64,000 nucleotides of DNA from contig NZ_CP051684.1 of NCBI RefSeq assembly GCF_012849375.1, positions 5,332,001 to 5,396,000 on the forward strand, given 5' to 3'. A program made the translations under genes and the position numbers. The stretch is from Duganella dendranthematis. Lineage in GTDB: Bacteria; Pseudomonadota; Gammaproteobacteria; Burkholderiales; Burkholderiaceae_D. Positions 18,247 through 26,425 of this stretch are shown one piece after another (the stretch's first letter is position 1; every line of letters begins with the position of its first letter). Under the pieces are notes generated by a model, which was not told where the DNA came from, made no database searches, and saw only the letters and a list, made by a program, of their open reading frames with translations.

Positions 18247-18849
18247 ATGAAAACATCAAAACAAAATGGTCGCAACATTCTGCTGGCCGCCGTCCTGGCG
18301 CTGCCGCTGTTGACGATGGGGGGCGCCGCCCGCGCCGACGAGACGACTAACGACCAGCCGCCACCGATGACGCAAGGCGATCATGGCCCGCGTGGCCCAG
18401 AAAGCGATGACCGTGGCCCAGGTGGTCCAGGCGGCCCGGATGGACAAGGCCCGCGTGGCGGCCCAGAGCGTGGCGGCCCGGATGGCGGCCCTGACCACGG
18501 TCCCGGCTTCGGCCCAGGTTTCGGCCCTGGCCGTCCACCATTCTTTCATGGTCTGGAACTGAGCGAAGCGCAGGAAGACAAGGTCTTCGCCATCCTGCAC
18601 GCCGAAACCCCGTATCTGCGCGAACAAGGCAAAGCCGCTGCCAAGGCCCGTGCAGCGCTGCATGCGCTGGCCGGCGCCGACAAGTATGACGACGCCAAAG
18701 CCGCCGCCCTGGCCAAGGAAGCCGCCACCGCCGAAGCCAACATCGCCTTGCAGCGCGTGCGGACGCAACAGAAATTGCTGGCCGTGCTGACGCCGGAACA
18801 GCGCAAGAAGCAAGCGGACGACAAACCGCGCCATCCGCAGCGCGATTAA
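18247..18849 (+). CDS. Spy/CpxP family periplasmic protein with Gly/Pro-rich insert
   Basis: This 200-residue periplasmic protein has a signal peptide ending near GAARA. The C-terminal half (about residues 97-195) is an all-helical Spy/CpxP-like domain with two LTxxQ-type motifs, LSEAQ and LTPEQ. Such proteins are ATP-independent chaperones or inhibitors of CpxA. Between signal and domain lies a run of about 60 residues that is almost all Gly, Pro, Asp, Arg and His (repeats like GGPDGG and GPGFGPG). The ATG at 18247 is chosen because it opens the signal peptide; the longer reading from 18136 crosses the CpxR boxes. It is divergent from cpxRA and presumably controlled by it. Confidence 0.82.
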   Translation: MKTSKQNGRNILLAAVLALPLLTMGGAARADETTNDQPPPMTQGDHGPRGPESDDRGPGGPGGPDGQGPRGGPERGGPDGGPDHGPGFGPGFGPGRPPFFHGLELSEAQEDKVFAILHAETPYLREQGKAAAKARAALHALAGADKYDDAKAAALAKEAATAEANIALQRVRTQQKLLAVLTPEQRKKQADDKPRHPQRD

Positions 18850-18906
18850 CGTTTTTTGCAAAGCAGTGCCCGTAATGACCTCTAAACCAAATAAGCGGAG
18901 AATCGT

Positions 18907-19653
18907 ATGTCAATCAGCGCCCTGAGTTCCAGCAGCGCTGCCAGCGCGCTCAGTTTCCTGAGCCGTCTGAGCAGCACCAACAGCGTCAGCAGCAGCAACG
19001 CCAGCAACGGCGCAGACAGCACCCAAGGTGTGCGTCCGCCGCCACCGCCACCGGACGGCGGCGACTTCGCCAACGCCATCGCCGAAGCGCTGAAGTCGAT
19101 CGGTATCACCGACACCTCGTCGAGCAGCAGCTCCAGTTCCAGCAGCGACACCTCGACCGCGTCGACCACCACCGATAGCACCGACAGCACCACCACCGAT
19201 GCCACTGATGTGGCGGCCGCGTTGGGCAGCTTCCTGCAAAGTCTGATGGGTGCGCTGCACGCGCAAAACGGCAGCAACGACGCGCCGCCGCCGTATAGCG
19301 AGCAGTCGGCTGGTGGCCAGGGTGGTCCGGGCAAGCTGGACTCCGACCTGCAAAGCCTGATCGCCAAGCTAAGCTCCGGCACTACCGATAGCACCAGCAC
19401 CGACAGCAGCGATGGCGCCGACAGCAGCGATGCGGTCGACCAGCTGGAAAGCTCGTTTGCCAACCTGCTGGAAAAACTGGGCGTCAGCACCAGCGCTGGC
19501 ACCGACACCACGGCCAGCACCGATAGCACCGACAGCAGCACCAGCACCTCCAGCAGCGACGCCACCAGCAAGCTGGAAGCCTTCCTGCAAGCCCTGTCGG
19601 CCAAGGTCGGCAATCACGGCAGCAGCGGCAACCTGGTCAACACCACGGTCTGA
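18907..19653 (+). CDS. Ser/Thr/Asp-rich protein with four helical repeats, unknown function
   Basis: I do not recognise this 248-residue protein. GCGGAG precedes the ATG. There is no signal peptide. The N-terminus is poly-Ser (SALSSSSAASALS), followed by a proline run (RPPPPPPDGGDF). Then come four short amphipathic helices with a shared L-x-x-F/L-L-x-x-L pattern: ALGSFLQSLMGAL, LDSDLQSLIAKL, LESSFANLLEKLGV and LEAFLQALSAKVG, separated by linkers of Ser, Thr and Asp. It lies 57 bp after the Spy-like gene on the same strand, so co-transcription and Cpx control are possible. An extracellular, phasin-like or surface-active role would be guesswork. Confidence 0.75.
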   Translation: MSISALSSSSAASALSFLSRLSSTNSVSSSNASNGADSTQGVRPPPPPPDGGDFANAIAEALKSIGITDTSSSSSSSSSSDTSTASTTTDSTDSTTTDATDVAAALGSFLQSLMGALHAQNGSNDAPPPYSEQSAGGQGGPGKLDSDLQSLIAKLSSGTTDSTSTDSSDGADSSDAVDQLESSFANLLEKLGVSTSAGTDTTASTDSTDSSTSTSSSDATSKLEAFLQALSAKVGNHGSSGNLVNTTV

Positions 19654-19724
19654 CGCGCCACCAGTTGTATCCGCCGCCACGCCTTGCGCGTCGCGGCGGC
19701 TTTCTCACCCAAGCAGGAGCAGGT

Positions 19725-20630
19725 ATGGATATCCACGACGAAATGCACGAACACAGCCTGGCCGAAGATCTGGCCGCAATGCTCAACCTGAACAGCGACC
19801 GTCGCCAGACGTTGCGCTGGCTGCTGGCTGGCGCCTCGACGCTGCCAATGATGGGTTGCGGTGGCGGTTCCGACAGCGCCAGCGGAACCACCAGCACCAC
19901 CTCGGCCGCGACCACCACCACGCCGACGACGACCACGACAACCACCACTACGACGACCACGACCACCACGCCGACCGTCGGCTCGTGCTCGGTCATTCCG
20001 GAAGAGACCGGCGGCCCGTATCCGGCCGACGGCACCAACAGCACCAGCGCCGGCGTGGTCAACGTGCTGACGCAATCGGGCGTGGTGCGCAGCGACATTC
20101 GCAGCAGCTTCGGCAGCGCCAGTGGCACCGCGGCTGGCGTGCCGCTGACCATCAAGCTGCAAATCGTCAACGCTAACAACAACTGCGCGGCCTTGTCCGG
20201 CGCCGCCGTCTACCTGTGGCATTGCGACCGCGACGGCAACTACTCGCTGTATTCCAGCGGCGTCACCAACCAGAACTACCTGCGCGGCGTGCAGGAGACC
20301 GACAGCAGCGGCAACATCACCTTCACCACCATCTATCCGGGCTGCTATTCGGGCCGCGTGCCGCATGTGCACTTTGAGGTGTACCCGTCGCTGGCCAAGG
20401 CCACCACCGCGTCGAGCCGTATCAAGACCTCGCAGTTCACCTTCCCGGTGGCGACCAGCAATGAGGTGTATGCCACCACCGGCTACAGCGCCAGCGTCAA
20501 GAACCTGGCGGCGATCAGCTTTGCCACTGATAACGTCTTTAGCGATGGTTATTCGCTGCAGATGGCTACCATCACCGGCAACGCCACCGATGGCTATGTC
20601 GCCACGCTGACGGTGGCGGTTTCCGCCTGA
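19725..20630 (+). CDS. Exported intradiol ring-cleavage dioxygenase-like protein
   Basis: This 301-residue protein is related to protocatechuate 3,4-dioxygenase/catechol 1,2-dioxygenase, non-haem Fe(III) enzymes that open aromatic rings between hydroxyls. The N-terminus has DRRQTLRWLLAG, a twin-arginine-like motif, then MMGCGGG, a possible lipobox, so export and lipid anchoring are likely. A near-continuous threonine run (about residues 65-87) links the anchor to the domain. EETGGPYPADG opens the catalytic domain; WHCDRDGNYSLYS and YPGCYSGRVPHVHFEVY carry the Tyr and His iron ligands and the conserved Arg. The ATG at 19725 follows AGCAGG. The extracytoplasmic location is unusual, and the natural substrate is unknown. 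Confidence 0.85.
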   Translation: MDIHDEMHEHSLAEDLAAMLNLNSDRRQTLRWLLAGASTLPMMGCGGGSDSASGTTSTTSAATTTTPTTTTTTTTTTTTTTTPTVGSCSVIPEETGGPYPADGTNSTSAGVVNVLTQSGVVRSDIRSSFGSASGTAAGVPLTIKLQIVNANNNCAALSGAAVYLWHCDRDGNYSLYSSGVTNQNYLRGVQETDSSGNITFTTIYPGCYSGRVPHVHFEVYPSLAKATTASSRIKTSQFTFPVATSNEVYATTGYSASVKNLAAISFATDNVFSDGYSLQMATITGNATDGYVATLTVAVSA

Positions 20631-20691
20631 TCCGAAAGTCGCTTCCGCCGGCTCGCCGGCGCTGCTGACGTCGTTGGCAATGTATTTAAAA

Positions 20692-20720
20692 GAAAACAAA
20701 AAGGCAGCCGAAGCTGCCTT
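20692..20720 (-). terminator. Bidirectional intrinsic terminator with UUCG loop
   Basis: On the minus strand AAGGCAGC-TTCG-GCTGCCTT (20720-20701) is an 8-bp stem closed by a C(UUCG)G tetraloop, followed by TTTGTTTTC. It ends the decarboxylase transcript. The plus side also has a TTTTGTTGTT tail, so it can serve the dioxygenase gene too. A second palindrome, CGCCGG-CTCG-CCGGCG (20646-20661), lies just beyond. Confidence 0.85.
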
Positions 20721-20726
20721 TTGTTG

Positions 20727-22979
20727 TTATTGCTTTACGCAATCCACGAAGTAACCGCGCTTGCCGTCCACCTCGCGCTTGACCAGGCCGTGGACGTCGG
20801 TCTCGAAGCCTGGGAAGCGTTCGTTGAAGTCGCGTGCGAAGCGCAGGTAGTCAACGATGGTCTTGTTGAAACGCTCGCCCGGAATCAGCAGCGGAATGCC
20901 CGGTGGATAAGGCGTCAGCAGGATCGAGGTGATGCGACCTTCCAGCTCGTCGATCGCCACACGCTCGATTTCGCGGTGCGCCATCTTGGCGAACGCGTCC
21001 GATGGCTTCATCGCCGGCACCATGTCCGACAGGTACATTTCGGTGGTCAGGCGGGCCACGTCGTAGGCCTTGTAGAAATCGTGGATCTGCTGGCACAAGT
21101 CGCGCAGGCCCATGGTTTCGTAGGTCGGATTGGCGGCCGCGAATTCCGGCAAAATGCGCCAGATCGGCTGGTTCTTGTCATAGTCGTCCTTGAACTGTTG
21201 CAGCGCGGTCAGCAGCGTGTTCCAGCGGCCCTTGGTAATGCCGATGGTGAACATGATGAAGAACGAGTACAGGCCGCACTTCTCAATGATCACGCCGTGC
21301 TCGGCCAGGTATTTGGTGACGATCGACGCCGGAATGCCGGTGTCGTCGAACTTGCCGTCCAGCGACAGGCCAGGGTTGACGATGGTGGCCTTGATCGGGT
21401 CCAGCATGTTGAAGCCCGGCGCCAGCTTGCCGAAGCCGTGCCAGTCGTCTTCCGCCTTGATGATCCAGTCTTCGCGCGTGCCGATGCCTTCTTCGGCGAA
21501 CTCGTTCGGGCCCCATACCTTGAACCACCAGTCTTTGCCCCATTCGGCGTCGATCTTCTTCATGGCGCGGCGGAAGTCCAGCGCTTCCAGAATCGATTCT
21601 TCCACCAGCGCGGTGCCGCCCGGCGCTTCCATCATGGCGGCGGCGACGTCGCACGAGGCGATGATCGAGTATTGCGGCGAGGTCGAGGTGTGCATCAGGT
21701 AAGCCTCGTTGAAGGCGTCGCGGTCCAGCTTGACCGACTCCGATTCACGCACCAGCACTTGCGAGGCCTGAGACAGGCCGGCCAGCAGCTTGTGGGTCGA
21801 CTGGGTCGAGAAGATCATCGACTCCTTGGCGCGCGGACGGTCCTTGCCGATCGCGTGCATATTCTTGTAGAAGTCGTGGAAGGTGGCGTGCGGCAACCAG
21901 GCTTCGTCGAAGTGCAGGGTATCGATCTGGCCGTCCAGCATTTCGCGCAGGGTCTCGACGTTGTACACCACGCCGTCGTAGGTCGACTGGGTGATGGTCA
22001 GGATGCGCGGCTTCTTGTTCACGGCTTCGCGGGCGAACGGGTTCGCCTCGATCTTGCGCATGATGGATTCCATCGTGAACTCTTCCAGCGGAATCGGACC
22101 GATGATGCCCAGGTGATTGCGGGTCGGCATCAGGAACACCGGAATCGCGCCGCACATGATGATCGAGTGCAGGATCGATTTGTGGCAATTGCGGTCCACC
22201 ACCACGATGTCGCCCGGCGCCACGGTCGAGTGCCAGACCATTTTGTTCGAGGTCGAAGTACCGTTGGTGACGAAGTAGCAGTGGTCGGCGTTGAAGATGC
22301 GGGCGGCATTGCGCTCGGACTTCGCGACCGGACCGGTATGGTCCAGCAGCTGGCCCAGCTCTTCCACCGCGTTGCAGACGTCGGCGCGCAGCATGTTTTC
22401 ACCGAAGAACTGGTGGAACATCTGGCCGATCGGCGATTTCAGGAACGCCACCCCGCCCGAGTGACCCGGGCAGTGCCACGAGTACGAACCGTCGTTGGCG
22501 TATTCCACCAGCGCGCGGAAGAACGGCGGCGCCAGGCCGTCCAGGTAGGACTTGGCTTCGCGGATAATGTGGCGCGCGACGAATTCCGGCGTATCTTCAA
22601 ACATATGAATGAAGCCGTGCAGTTCGCGCAGGATGTCGTTCGGAATGTGACGCGAGGTGCGGGTTTCGCCGTACAGGTAGATCGGGATGTCGGCGTTTTT
22701 GTAGCGGATTTCTTCGACGAAGGCACGCAGCGACTTCAGCGCGGTGTCGGTGTCCTCCACCGAGCCGGTGCCGAATTCTTCATCATCGATCGACAGCACG
22801 AAGGCTGATGCGCGCGATTGCTGCTGGGCGAACTGGGCCAGGTCGCCGTAGCTGGTCACGCCCACCACTTCCATGCCTTCTTTTTCCATCGCATCGGCCA
22901 GGGCGCGAATGCCTAAACCGGACGTGTTCTCGGAACGGAAATCCTCGTCAATAATGACGATGGGGAAACGAAATTTCAT
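20727..22979 (-). CDS. Orn/Lys/Arg decarboxylase (AdiA-like arginine decarboxylase)
   Basis: This 750-residue PLP enzyme belongs to the large bacterial arginine/lysine/ornithine decarboxylase family. It has an N-terminal wing domain (about 1-140), a PLP-binding core with the Schiff-base Lys in STQSTHKLLAG near residue 396, and a C-terminal domain. The length and the Lys position are closest to biodegradative AdiA, so arginine to agmatine plus CO2 is the likeliest reaction, but lysine or ornithine cannot be excluded. The ATG at 22979 (MKFRFPIVIIDEDF) is preceded by GGAGA five bases away. A longer frame from 23063 would read through the leader hairpin and is rejected. It is monocistronic, with its own terminator. 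Confidence 0.9.
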   Translation of the reverse strand: MKFRFPIVIIDEDFRSENTSGLGIRALADAMEKEGMEVVGVTSYGDLAQFAQQQSRASAFVLSIDDEEFGTGSVEDTDTALKSLRAFVEEIRYKNADIPIYLYGETRTSRHIPNDILRELHGFIHMFEDTPEFVARHIIREAKSYLDGLAPPFFRALVEYANDGSYSWHCPGHSGGVAFLKSPIGQMFHQFFGENMLRADVCNAVEELGQLLDHTGPVAKSERNAARIFNADHCYFVTNGTSTSNKMVWHSTVAPGDIVVVDRNCHKSILHSIIMCGAIPVFLMPTRNHLGIIGPIPLEEFTMESIMRKIEANPFAREAVNKKPRILTITQSTYDGVVYNVETLREMLDGQIDTLHFDEAWLPHATFHDFYKNMHAIGKDRPRAKESMIFSTQSTHKLLAGLSQASQVLVRESESVKLDRDAFNEAYLMHTSTSPQYSIIASCDVAAAMMEAPGGTALVEESILEALDFRRAMKKIDAEWGKDWWFKVWGPNEFAEEGIGTREDWIIKAEDDWHGFGKLAPGFNMLDPIKATIVNPGLSLDGKFDDTGIPASIVTKYLAEHGVIIEKCGLYSFFIMFTIGITKGRWNTLLTALQQFKDDYDKNQPIWRILPEFAAANPTYETMGLRDLCQQIHDFYKAYDVARLTTEMYLSDMVPAMKPSDAFAKMAHREIERVAIDELEGRITSILLTPYPPGIPLLIPGERFNKTIVDYLRFARDFNERFPGFETDVHGLVKREVDGKRGYFVDCVKQ

Positions 22980-22989
22980 GCATGTCTCC

Positions 22990-23028
22990 AAAAAAGCAAG
23001 CCGCCCCTGACAGGATGTGAAGGGGCGG
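22990..23028 (-). promoter_or_regulatory. Terminator-like hairpin in the decarboxylase leader (possible attenuator)
   Basis: On the minus strand CCGCCCCT (23028-23021), a 12-base loop and AGGGGCGG (23008-23001) form a perfect 8-bp stem. It is followed by CTTGC and TTTTTT (22995-22990), then directly by the ribosome-binding GGAGA of the decarboxylase. It could terminate upstream transcription or act as an attenuator. Confidence 0.6.
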
Positions 23029-23184
23029 ACAGGGCGCGACCCCTCGGATGAACGGGCCGCCAAAAAATAAGAACGGGATTCTCGCAGAAATAGCGCGACT
23101 GCGGGAAAAAAATTATCGTACCAGAATGCATGAGTAGCATGACGCCGCCATGACAGGCGGCAATTGTTACTCAGCTAATGTTGC

Positions 23185-23754
23185 TTAGTGAACCAACCAC
23201 GCCAGGCCGCCCAGCACCAGGCCGACACCGGCCACGCCGTACGCCAGACCCATCATCCACTTCTTGCGGGTCAGCAGGGTGATGGCGGCCAGCGAGATGG
23301 CGATCTGCTCGGCGGTGGTGGCCAGTGCCCACTGGTGATGCTTGTGCATGGCTTCGTCCGACTTCTCGTTCCATTGCTTGGACGATTCCTCGAACTTCTC
23401 TGCTTCCTTCTTGATGTCTTCCTTGTCGTGCTTGTAGCGGGCGGCATCGGCCTCGTAGCGCTTGGGATCGACGCCAGGCAAGGTCATGGCCAGTTCGGCC
23501 AGGTTCTGGCGGGCCGACTTGGCCTGGTAGTAATTCCAGCGGTTGGCCGCTTCAGTCTTGTCGATGGCGGCGTTGTTCTTGAACAGGGCGGCGTCGTTTT
23601 GCGTCGCGCCGCCGAGGTAGCCGAAGGCCGCGCCGACCGTGGCCAGGATGGCCGTCATGACGGCGATGTTGTTGGAAAAACCGTCGTTGCTATGGGCTGC
23701 GTGCTCGACTGCGTGGTCGTGCGGGCCGTGGACGTGAAAACCATCACCAGACAT
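23185..23754 (-). CDS. DUF4337 family membrane protein
   Basis: This 189-residue protein has the DUF4337 layout: a His-rich N-terminus (HVHGPHDHAVEHAAH), a membrane segment around residues 30-50 (AVMTAILATVGAAFGYLGG), a long charged coiled-coil-like middle (about 70-135, rich in Lys, Glu and Ala), and two C-terminal membrane helices around 140-188. The molecular function of the family is not known. It is the last gene of the thyA-folA cluster, 18 bp behind folA. A GC-rich hairpin (23144-23161) follows but lacks a T tract. Confidence 0.85.
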   Translation of the reverse strand: MSGDGFHVHGPHDHAVEHAAHSNDGFSNNIAVMTAILATVGAAFGYLGGATQNDAALFKNNAAIDKTEAANRWNYYQAKSARQNLAELAMTLPGVDPKRYEADAARYKHDKEDIKKEAEKFEESSKQWNEKSDEAMHKHHQWALATTAEQIAISLAAITLLTRKKWMMGLAYGVAGVGLVLGGLAWLVH

Positions 23755-23772
23755 AAATATCCTCTTTAAAAC

Positions 23773-24258
23773 TTAGGCCTTGCGGCGCAGGGTGACAAAA
23801 GCGTAGTGCAGACCGGATGTTTCGGAAACGTGTTCCTCGCGAGCGGTTTCCTGCCAGGCGGCGGCGTCGATCTCGGGGAAGAAAGCATCGCAGTCGAAGG
23901 TATGGGCGATTTGCGTAATAATCAACTCGCTGGCCAGTGGCAGCGATTGCTGGTAAATCTCGGCGCCGCCGATGACGAAGCCCTCGGCGCCGTCCAGCAG
24001 CGCGATGGCGGCGTTGATCGAGCCGACGGCTTCGACGCCGTCATGCGACCATTTATCGTTACGCGTAACGATAATGTTGCGGCGGTTCGGCAGCGGGCGG
24101 CCGATGGAGTCGAAAGTCTTGCGGCCCATGATGATCGGGTGGCCGGTGGTAGTGCGCTTGAAATGCGCCAGGTCTTCCGGCAGCTTCCACGGCAGCGTGT
24201 TGTTGATGCCGATGCCGCGCTGGGCGTCGGTGGCGACGATGATGGTGAGTTTGCTCAT
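23773..24258 (-). CDS. folA: Dihydrofolate reductase
   Basis: This 161-residue cytosolic enzyme reduces dihydrofolate to tetrahydrofolate with NADPH, regenerating the cofactor that thymidylate synthase oxidises. Visible features are the N-terminal strand LTIIVATDAQRGIG with the Met20-type loop (GINNTLPWKLPEDLAHF, including the catalytic Asp), the NADPH segment IIMGRKTFDSIGRPLPNR and FVIGGAEIYQQSL. The length is standard. It sits 39 bp behind the YidD-like gene and downstream of thyA, a functional pairing common in bacteria. Confidence 0.96.
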   Translation of the reverse strand: MSKLTIIVATDAQRGIGINNTLPWKLPEDLAHFKRTTTGHPIIMGRKTFDSIGRPLPNRRNIIVTRNDKWSHDGVEAVGSINAAIALLDGAEGFVIGGAEIYQQSLPLASELIITQIAHTFDCDAFFPEIDAAAWQETAREEHVSETSGLHYAFVTLRRKA

Positions 24259-24297
24259 GATTCTCTATGCGGTAAAGAGGCGTCATTATCGTTGAAA

Positions 24298-24726
24298 TTA
24301 CGCGCGCGGGTGGCGTTTGCGCCTGTGCTTTTCGTTATACCGGTCGCGGCGCCAGTTGCGCCACCAGTCGCGGCAGCTGGTGTCACTGGTATTGCAGCTG
24401 GCGCACTCCAGCACCTGGCAGGCATCGCCCACCTCGCAGTGCGTGTGCGGCAGGTCGCACGGCAAGTCGCAATGACCGGCTTGTGCGCGGTAGCGCGCGC
24501 TGACGTGGCGCTGTGGCGAGTGGCGTTGGTGGACCTCCGCGCATGCCGACAGCCGGCGCTTGAGCAGCGCCAGTCCCGTCAGCAGTCCATGGCGGGCGAT
24601 CACGCGCTTGCCGTATGCCGAGCAGCTGTCGCGTCCGGTATGGACGCCGAACGCGCAGGCGAAGCCCTTCAGCGGCGACAGGTAGCGCTGGTAGAACCAG
24701 ATGGCTGCCAGTGCCAGGACTTTCAT
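24298..24726 (-). CDS. YidD-like membrane-insertion factor with a Cys-rich tail
   Basis: Residues 1-63 resemble YidD (membrane protein insertion efficiency factor): an amphipathic/hydrophobic start, FYQRYLSPLKGFACAF, the motif DSCSAYGKRVIARHGLL, and LLKRRLSAC. The protein is 142 residues, longer than the usual 70-100. The extra C-terminal part holds about seven more cysteines (HCDLPCDLPHTHC, DACQVLECASC) and a basic end (RNWRRDRYNEKHRRKRH). The ATG overlaps the stop of the upstream hydrolase gene (ATGA). Membrane association is inferred from family and N-terminus. The tail might bind metal or form disulfides; its role is unknown. Confidence 0.72.
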   Translation of the reverse strand: MKVLALAAIWFYQRYLSPLKGFACAFGVHTGRDSCSAYGKRVIARHGLLTGLALLKRRLSACAEVHQRHSPQRHVSARYRAQAGHCDLPCDLPHTHCEVGDACQVLECASCNTSDTSCRDWWRNWRRDRYNEKHRRKRHPRA

Positions 24727-25421
24727 AGGTTGTGGTGGAAGTCCTGGATGTAGCGGGCCAGCGTCTGCGGCGCTTCCAGCGGCATCATGTGGCCGGTGCC
24801 TTCGCCCAGCATGTGCAGCTGGGCGCCGGGCCAGCTGGCAGCCAGTGCGCGGACGTCGTCGGCGGGCGCCAGATTGTCATGCTCGGCGCCGATGATCATG
24901 GCCGGGCAGCGCAGGGTGTGGACGCGGTCCATCAGCTCCGGGCGTTCGATGGTGCTGCGGAACTGCGCCAGCAGCACGTCCTTGCCGAGGTCCACGGCCA
25001 TTTGTTGGATCACGCCGACGATGGCCGGATCGTCCAGGTGCGCCGGCGCGACGATTTCGCGCAGGCGCATCTGGGTCATGCCGGTGTAGTGGTTTTTTTC
25101 CAGCTGCGGAATGATGCGCAGGCGTGTGGCCTTTTCCTTGTCCAGCAGTTTTTTGCCGGCGCTGCCGATGATGGTCAGCGAGGCGACGCGCTCGGGCTGG
25201 GCCAGTGCGTACTCCATCGCCAGGTAAGCGCCGAGCGAGAAGCCAACCAGATGGGCCTGTGGCGCGCTGTGGGCGCCGATCAGCTCCAGCATCTGCTCGC
25301 GCGTTTGCGCCTTGTACAGCGGGACGTGGTTGAATTCAAAACCGTCGCCCAGCAGCGGCAGCAGCCGGCCCCACATGCGCTCATCGCACAGCGTGCCGGG
25401 GACGAAATCCAGCTGCGTCAT
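24723..25421 (-). CDS. Alpha/beta hydrolase
   Basis: This 232-residue alpha/beta-hydrolase-fold protein has the nucleophile elbow GFSLGA near residue 74, an acid in GAEHDNLAP near 183 and the catalytic His in GTGHMMPLE near 211. The ATG at 25421 forms an ATGA overlap with the thyA stop, so translation is coupled; an upstream extension would lie within thyA. The stop likewise overlaps the start of the YidD-like gene. The fold resembles BioH/MhpC-type esterases, but the substrate is not evident. Confidence 0.87.
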   Translation of the reverse strand: MTQLDFVPGTLCDERMWGRLLPLLGDGFEFNHVPLYKAQTREQMLELIGAHSAPQAHLVGFSLGAYLAMEYALAQPERVASLTIIGSAGKKLLDKEKATRLRIIPQLEKNHYTGMTQMRLREIVAPAHLDDPAIVGVIQQMAVDLGKDVLLAQFRSTIERPELMDRVHTLRCPAMIIGAEHDNLAPADDVRALAASWPGAQLHMLGEGTGHMMPLEAPQTLARYIQDFHHNL

Positions 25422-26389
25422 ACGGCCATGGCGGCGGTGATCGGGGCATGGTGCCGGTAGCCTTCCAGCGCGAAGTCGGTCGGCTCGATTTTTTCCAGCC
25501 ACTCAGGTTCGTACTTGCCGGTCTGCGCGAGCGACGGCACGCGGTCGGCGATGATCAGCTGCGGCAGCGGGAACGGCTCGCGTTTGAGCTGCTCCTGCAC
25601 CATGTCCATGTGGTTTTCGTAGATGTGCGCATCGCCGATGAAGTAGGTGAACCAGCGCGGCGTGTAGCCGGTCAGGCGGCCCACCAGATGCATCAGCGCC
25701 GCGCCTTCCGCTAGGTTGAATGGCGTGCCCAGACCGAGGTCGTTCGAGCGCACGTAGAGGCACATCGACAGCTCCTTGGTGGTCGGATTTGGCAGGAATT
25801 GATACAGCAGATGGCAGGCCGGCAGGGCGACGGCGTCCAGCACGGCAGGGTTCCAGCCGTGGAACAGGATGCGGCGGCTGCCGGGATTATTCACGATCGT
25901 GTCCAGGCACTCGCGCAGCTGGTCGATGGCTTTGTAGAGCAGCGCTTTCTGCACGCCGTCTTCTTCAATCGGCGCGACCACGGTAAAACCGTTCTTTTGC
26001 GCGTCGGCCAACTGGGCTTGCTGATCGGCGTCGATCACCTTGTAGCCTGGCCACTGGCGCCATTGCACGCCGTAGACCGGGCCCAGGTCGTCGGTGCCCT
26101 GGCGGTATGGATTGTCCAGCCATTGCTGGTTTTCGTTGGCGTTCTGGTCCCAGACCTTGCAGCCCAGCGCGCGGAAGTCGGCGGCGCTGCGCGAGGCGCG
26201 CAGGAAGGCGCACAACTCGCCCACCACGGATTTGAATGCCAGCTTCTTGGTCGTCACCGCAGGAAAACCCTTGGTCAGGTCGAAGCGCATCATCGCGCCC
26301 GGTACGCTCAGCGTGCGGATGCCGGTGCGGTTGTCCTGCCAGCTGCCGGTGTCGATGACGGTCTGGATCAATTCCTGGTATTGCTGCAT
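25418..26389 (-). CDS. thyA: Thymidylate synthase (long form)
   Basis: This 323-residue enzyme converts dUMP to dTMP using methylene-tetrahydrofolate. Conserved parts are the N-terminal [37 protein letters not shown], the nucleophile Cys in [25 protein letters not shown] and the C-terminal [11 protein letters not shown]. It is about 60 residues longer than the 264-residue E. coli enzyme because of an insertion around residues 125-160, a form typical of Burkholderiales. It is the first gene of a coupled operon with the hydrolase, the YidD-like gene, folA and the DUF4337 gene. Confidence 0.97.
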   Translation of the reverse strand: MQQYQELIQTVIDTGSWQDNRTGIRTLSVPGAMMRFDLTKGFPAVTTKKLAFKSVVGELCAFLRASRSAADFRALGCKVWDQNANENQQWLDNPYRQGTDDLGPVYGVQWRQWPGYKVIDADQQAQLADAQKNGFTVVAPIEEDGVQKALLYKAIDQLRECLDTIVNNPGSRRILFHGWNPAVLDAVALPACHLLYQFLPNPTTKELSMCLYVRSNDLGLGTPFNLAEGAALMHLVGRLTGYTPRWFTYFIGDAHIYENHMDMVQEQLKREPFPLPQLIIADRVPSLAQTGKYEPEWLEKIEPTDFALEGYRHHAPITAAMAV

Positions 26390-26425
26390 TCAATTCTCCA
26401 ACGTAGGGTGGCGCAAATATCCGTC

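Noticed and set aside
19890..19980. ACN-repeat tract considered as a microsatellite or CRISPR-like array
   Set aside because: It lies inside a continuous reading frame and encodes a threonine stalk; there are no spacer-repeat units.
20646..20661. Palindrome CGCCGG-CTCG-CCGGCG after the dioxygenase gene as a separate terminator
   Set aside because: No T tract follows on either strand; the UUCG-loop hairpin at 20701-20720 is the better terminator.
20721..22808. Plus-strand open frame of 695 codons opposite the decarboxylase gene
   Set aside because: Antisense shadow of a well-conserved PLP decarboxylase, with an Arg/His/Val-rich composition and no recognisable domain.
23144..23161. GCCGCC-N6-GGCGGC hairpin as the terminator of the DUF4337 gene
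   Set aside because: The stem is good, but the downstream bases on the minus strand contain no T run, so termination is not supported.
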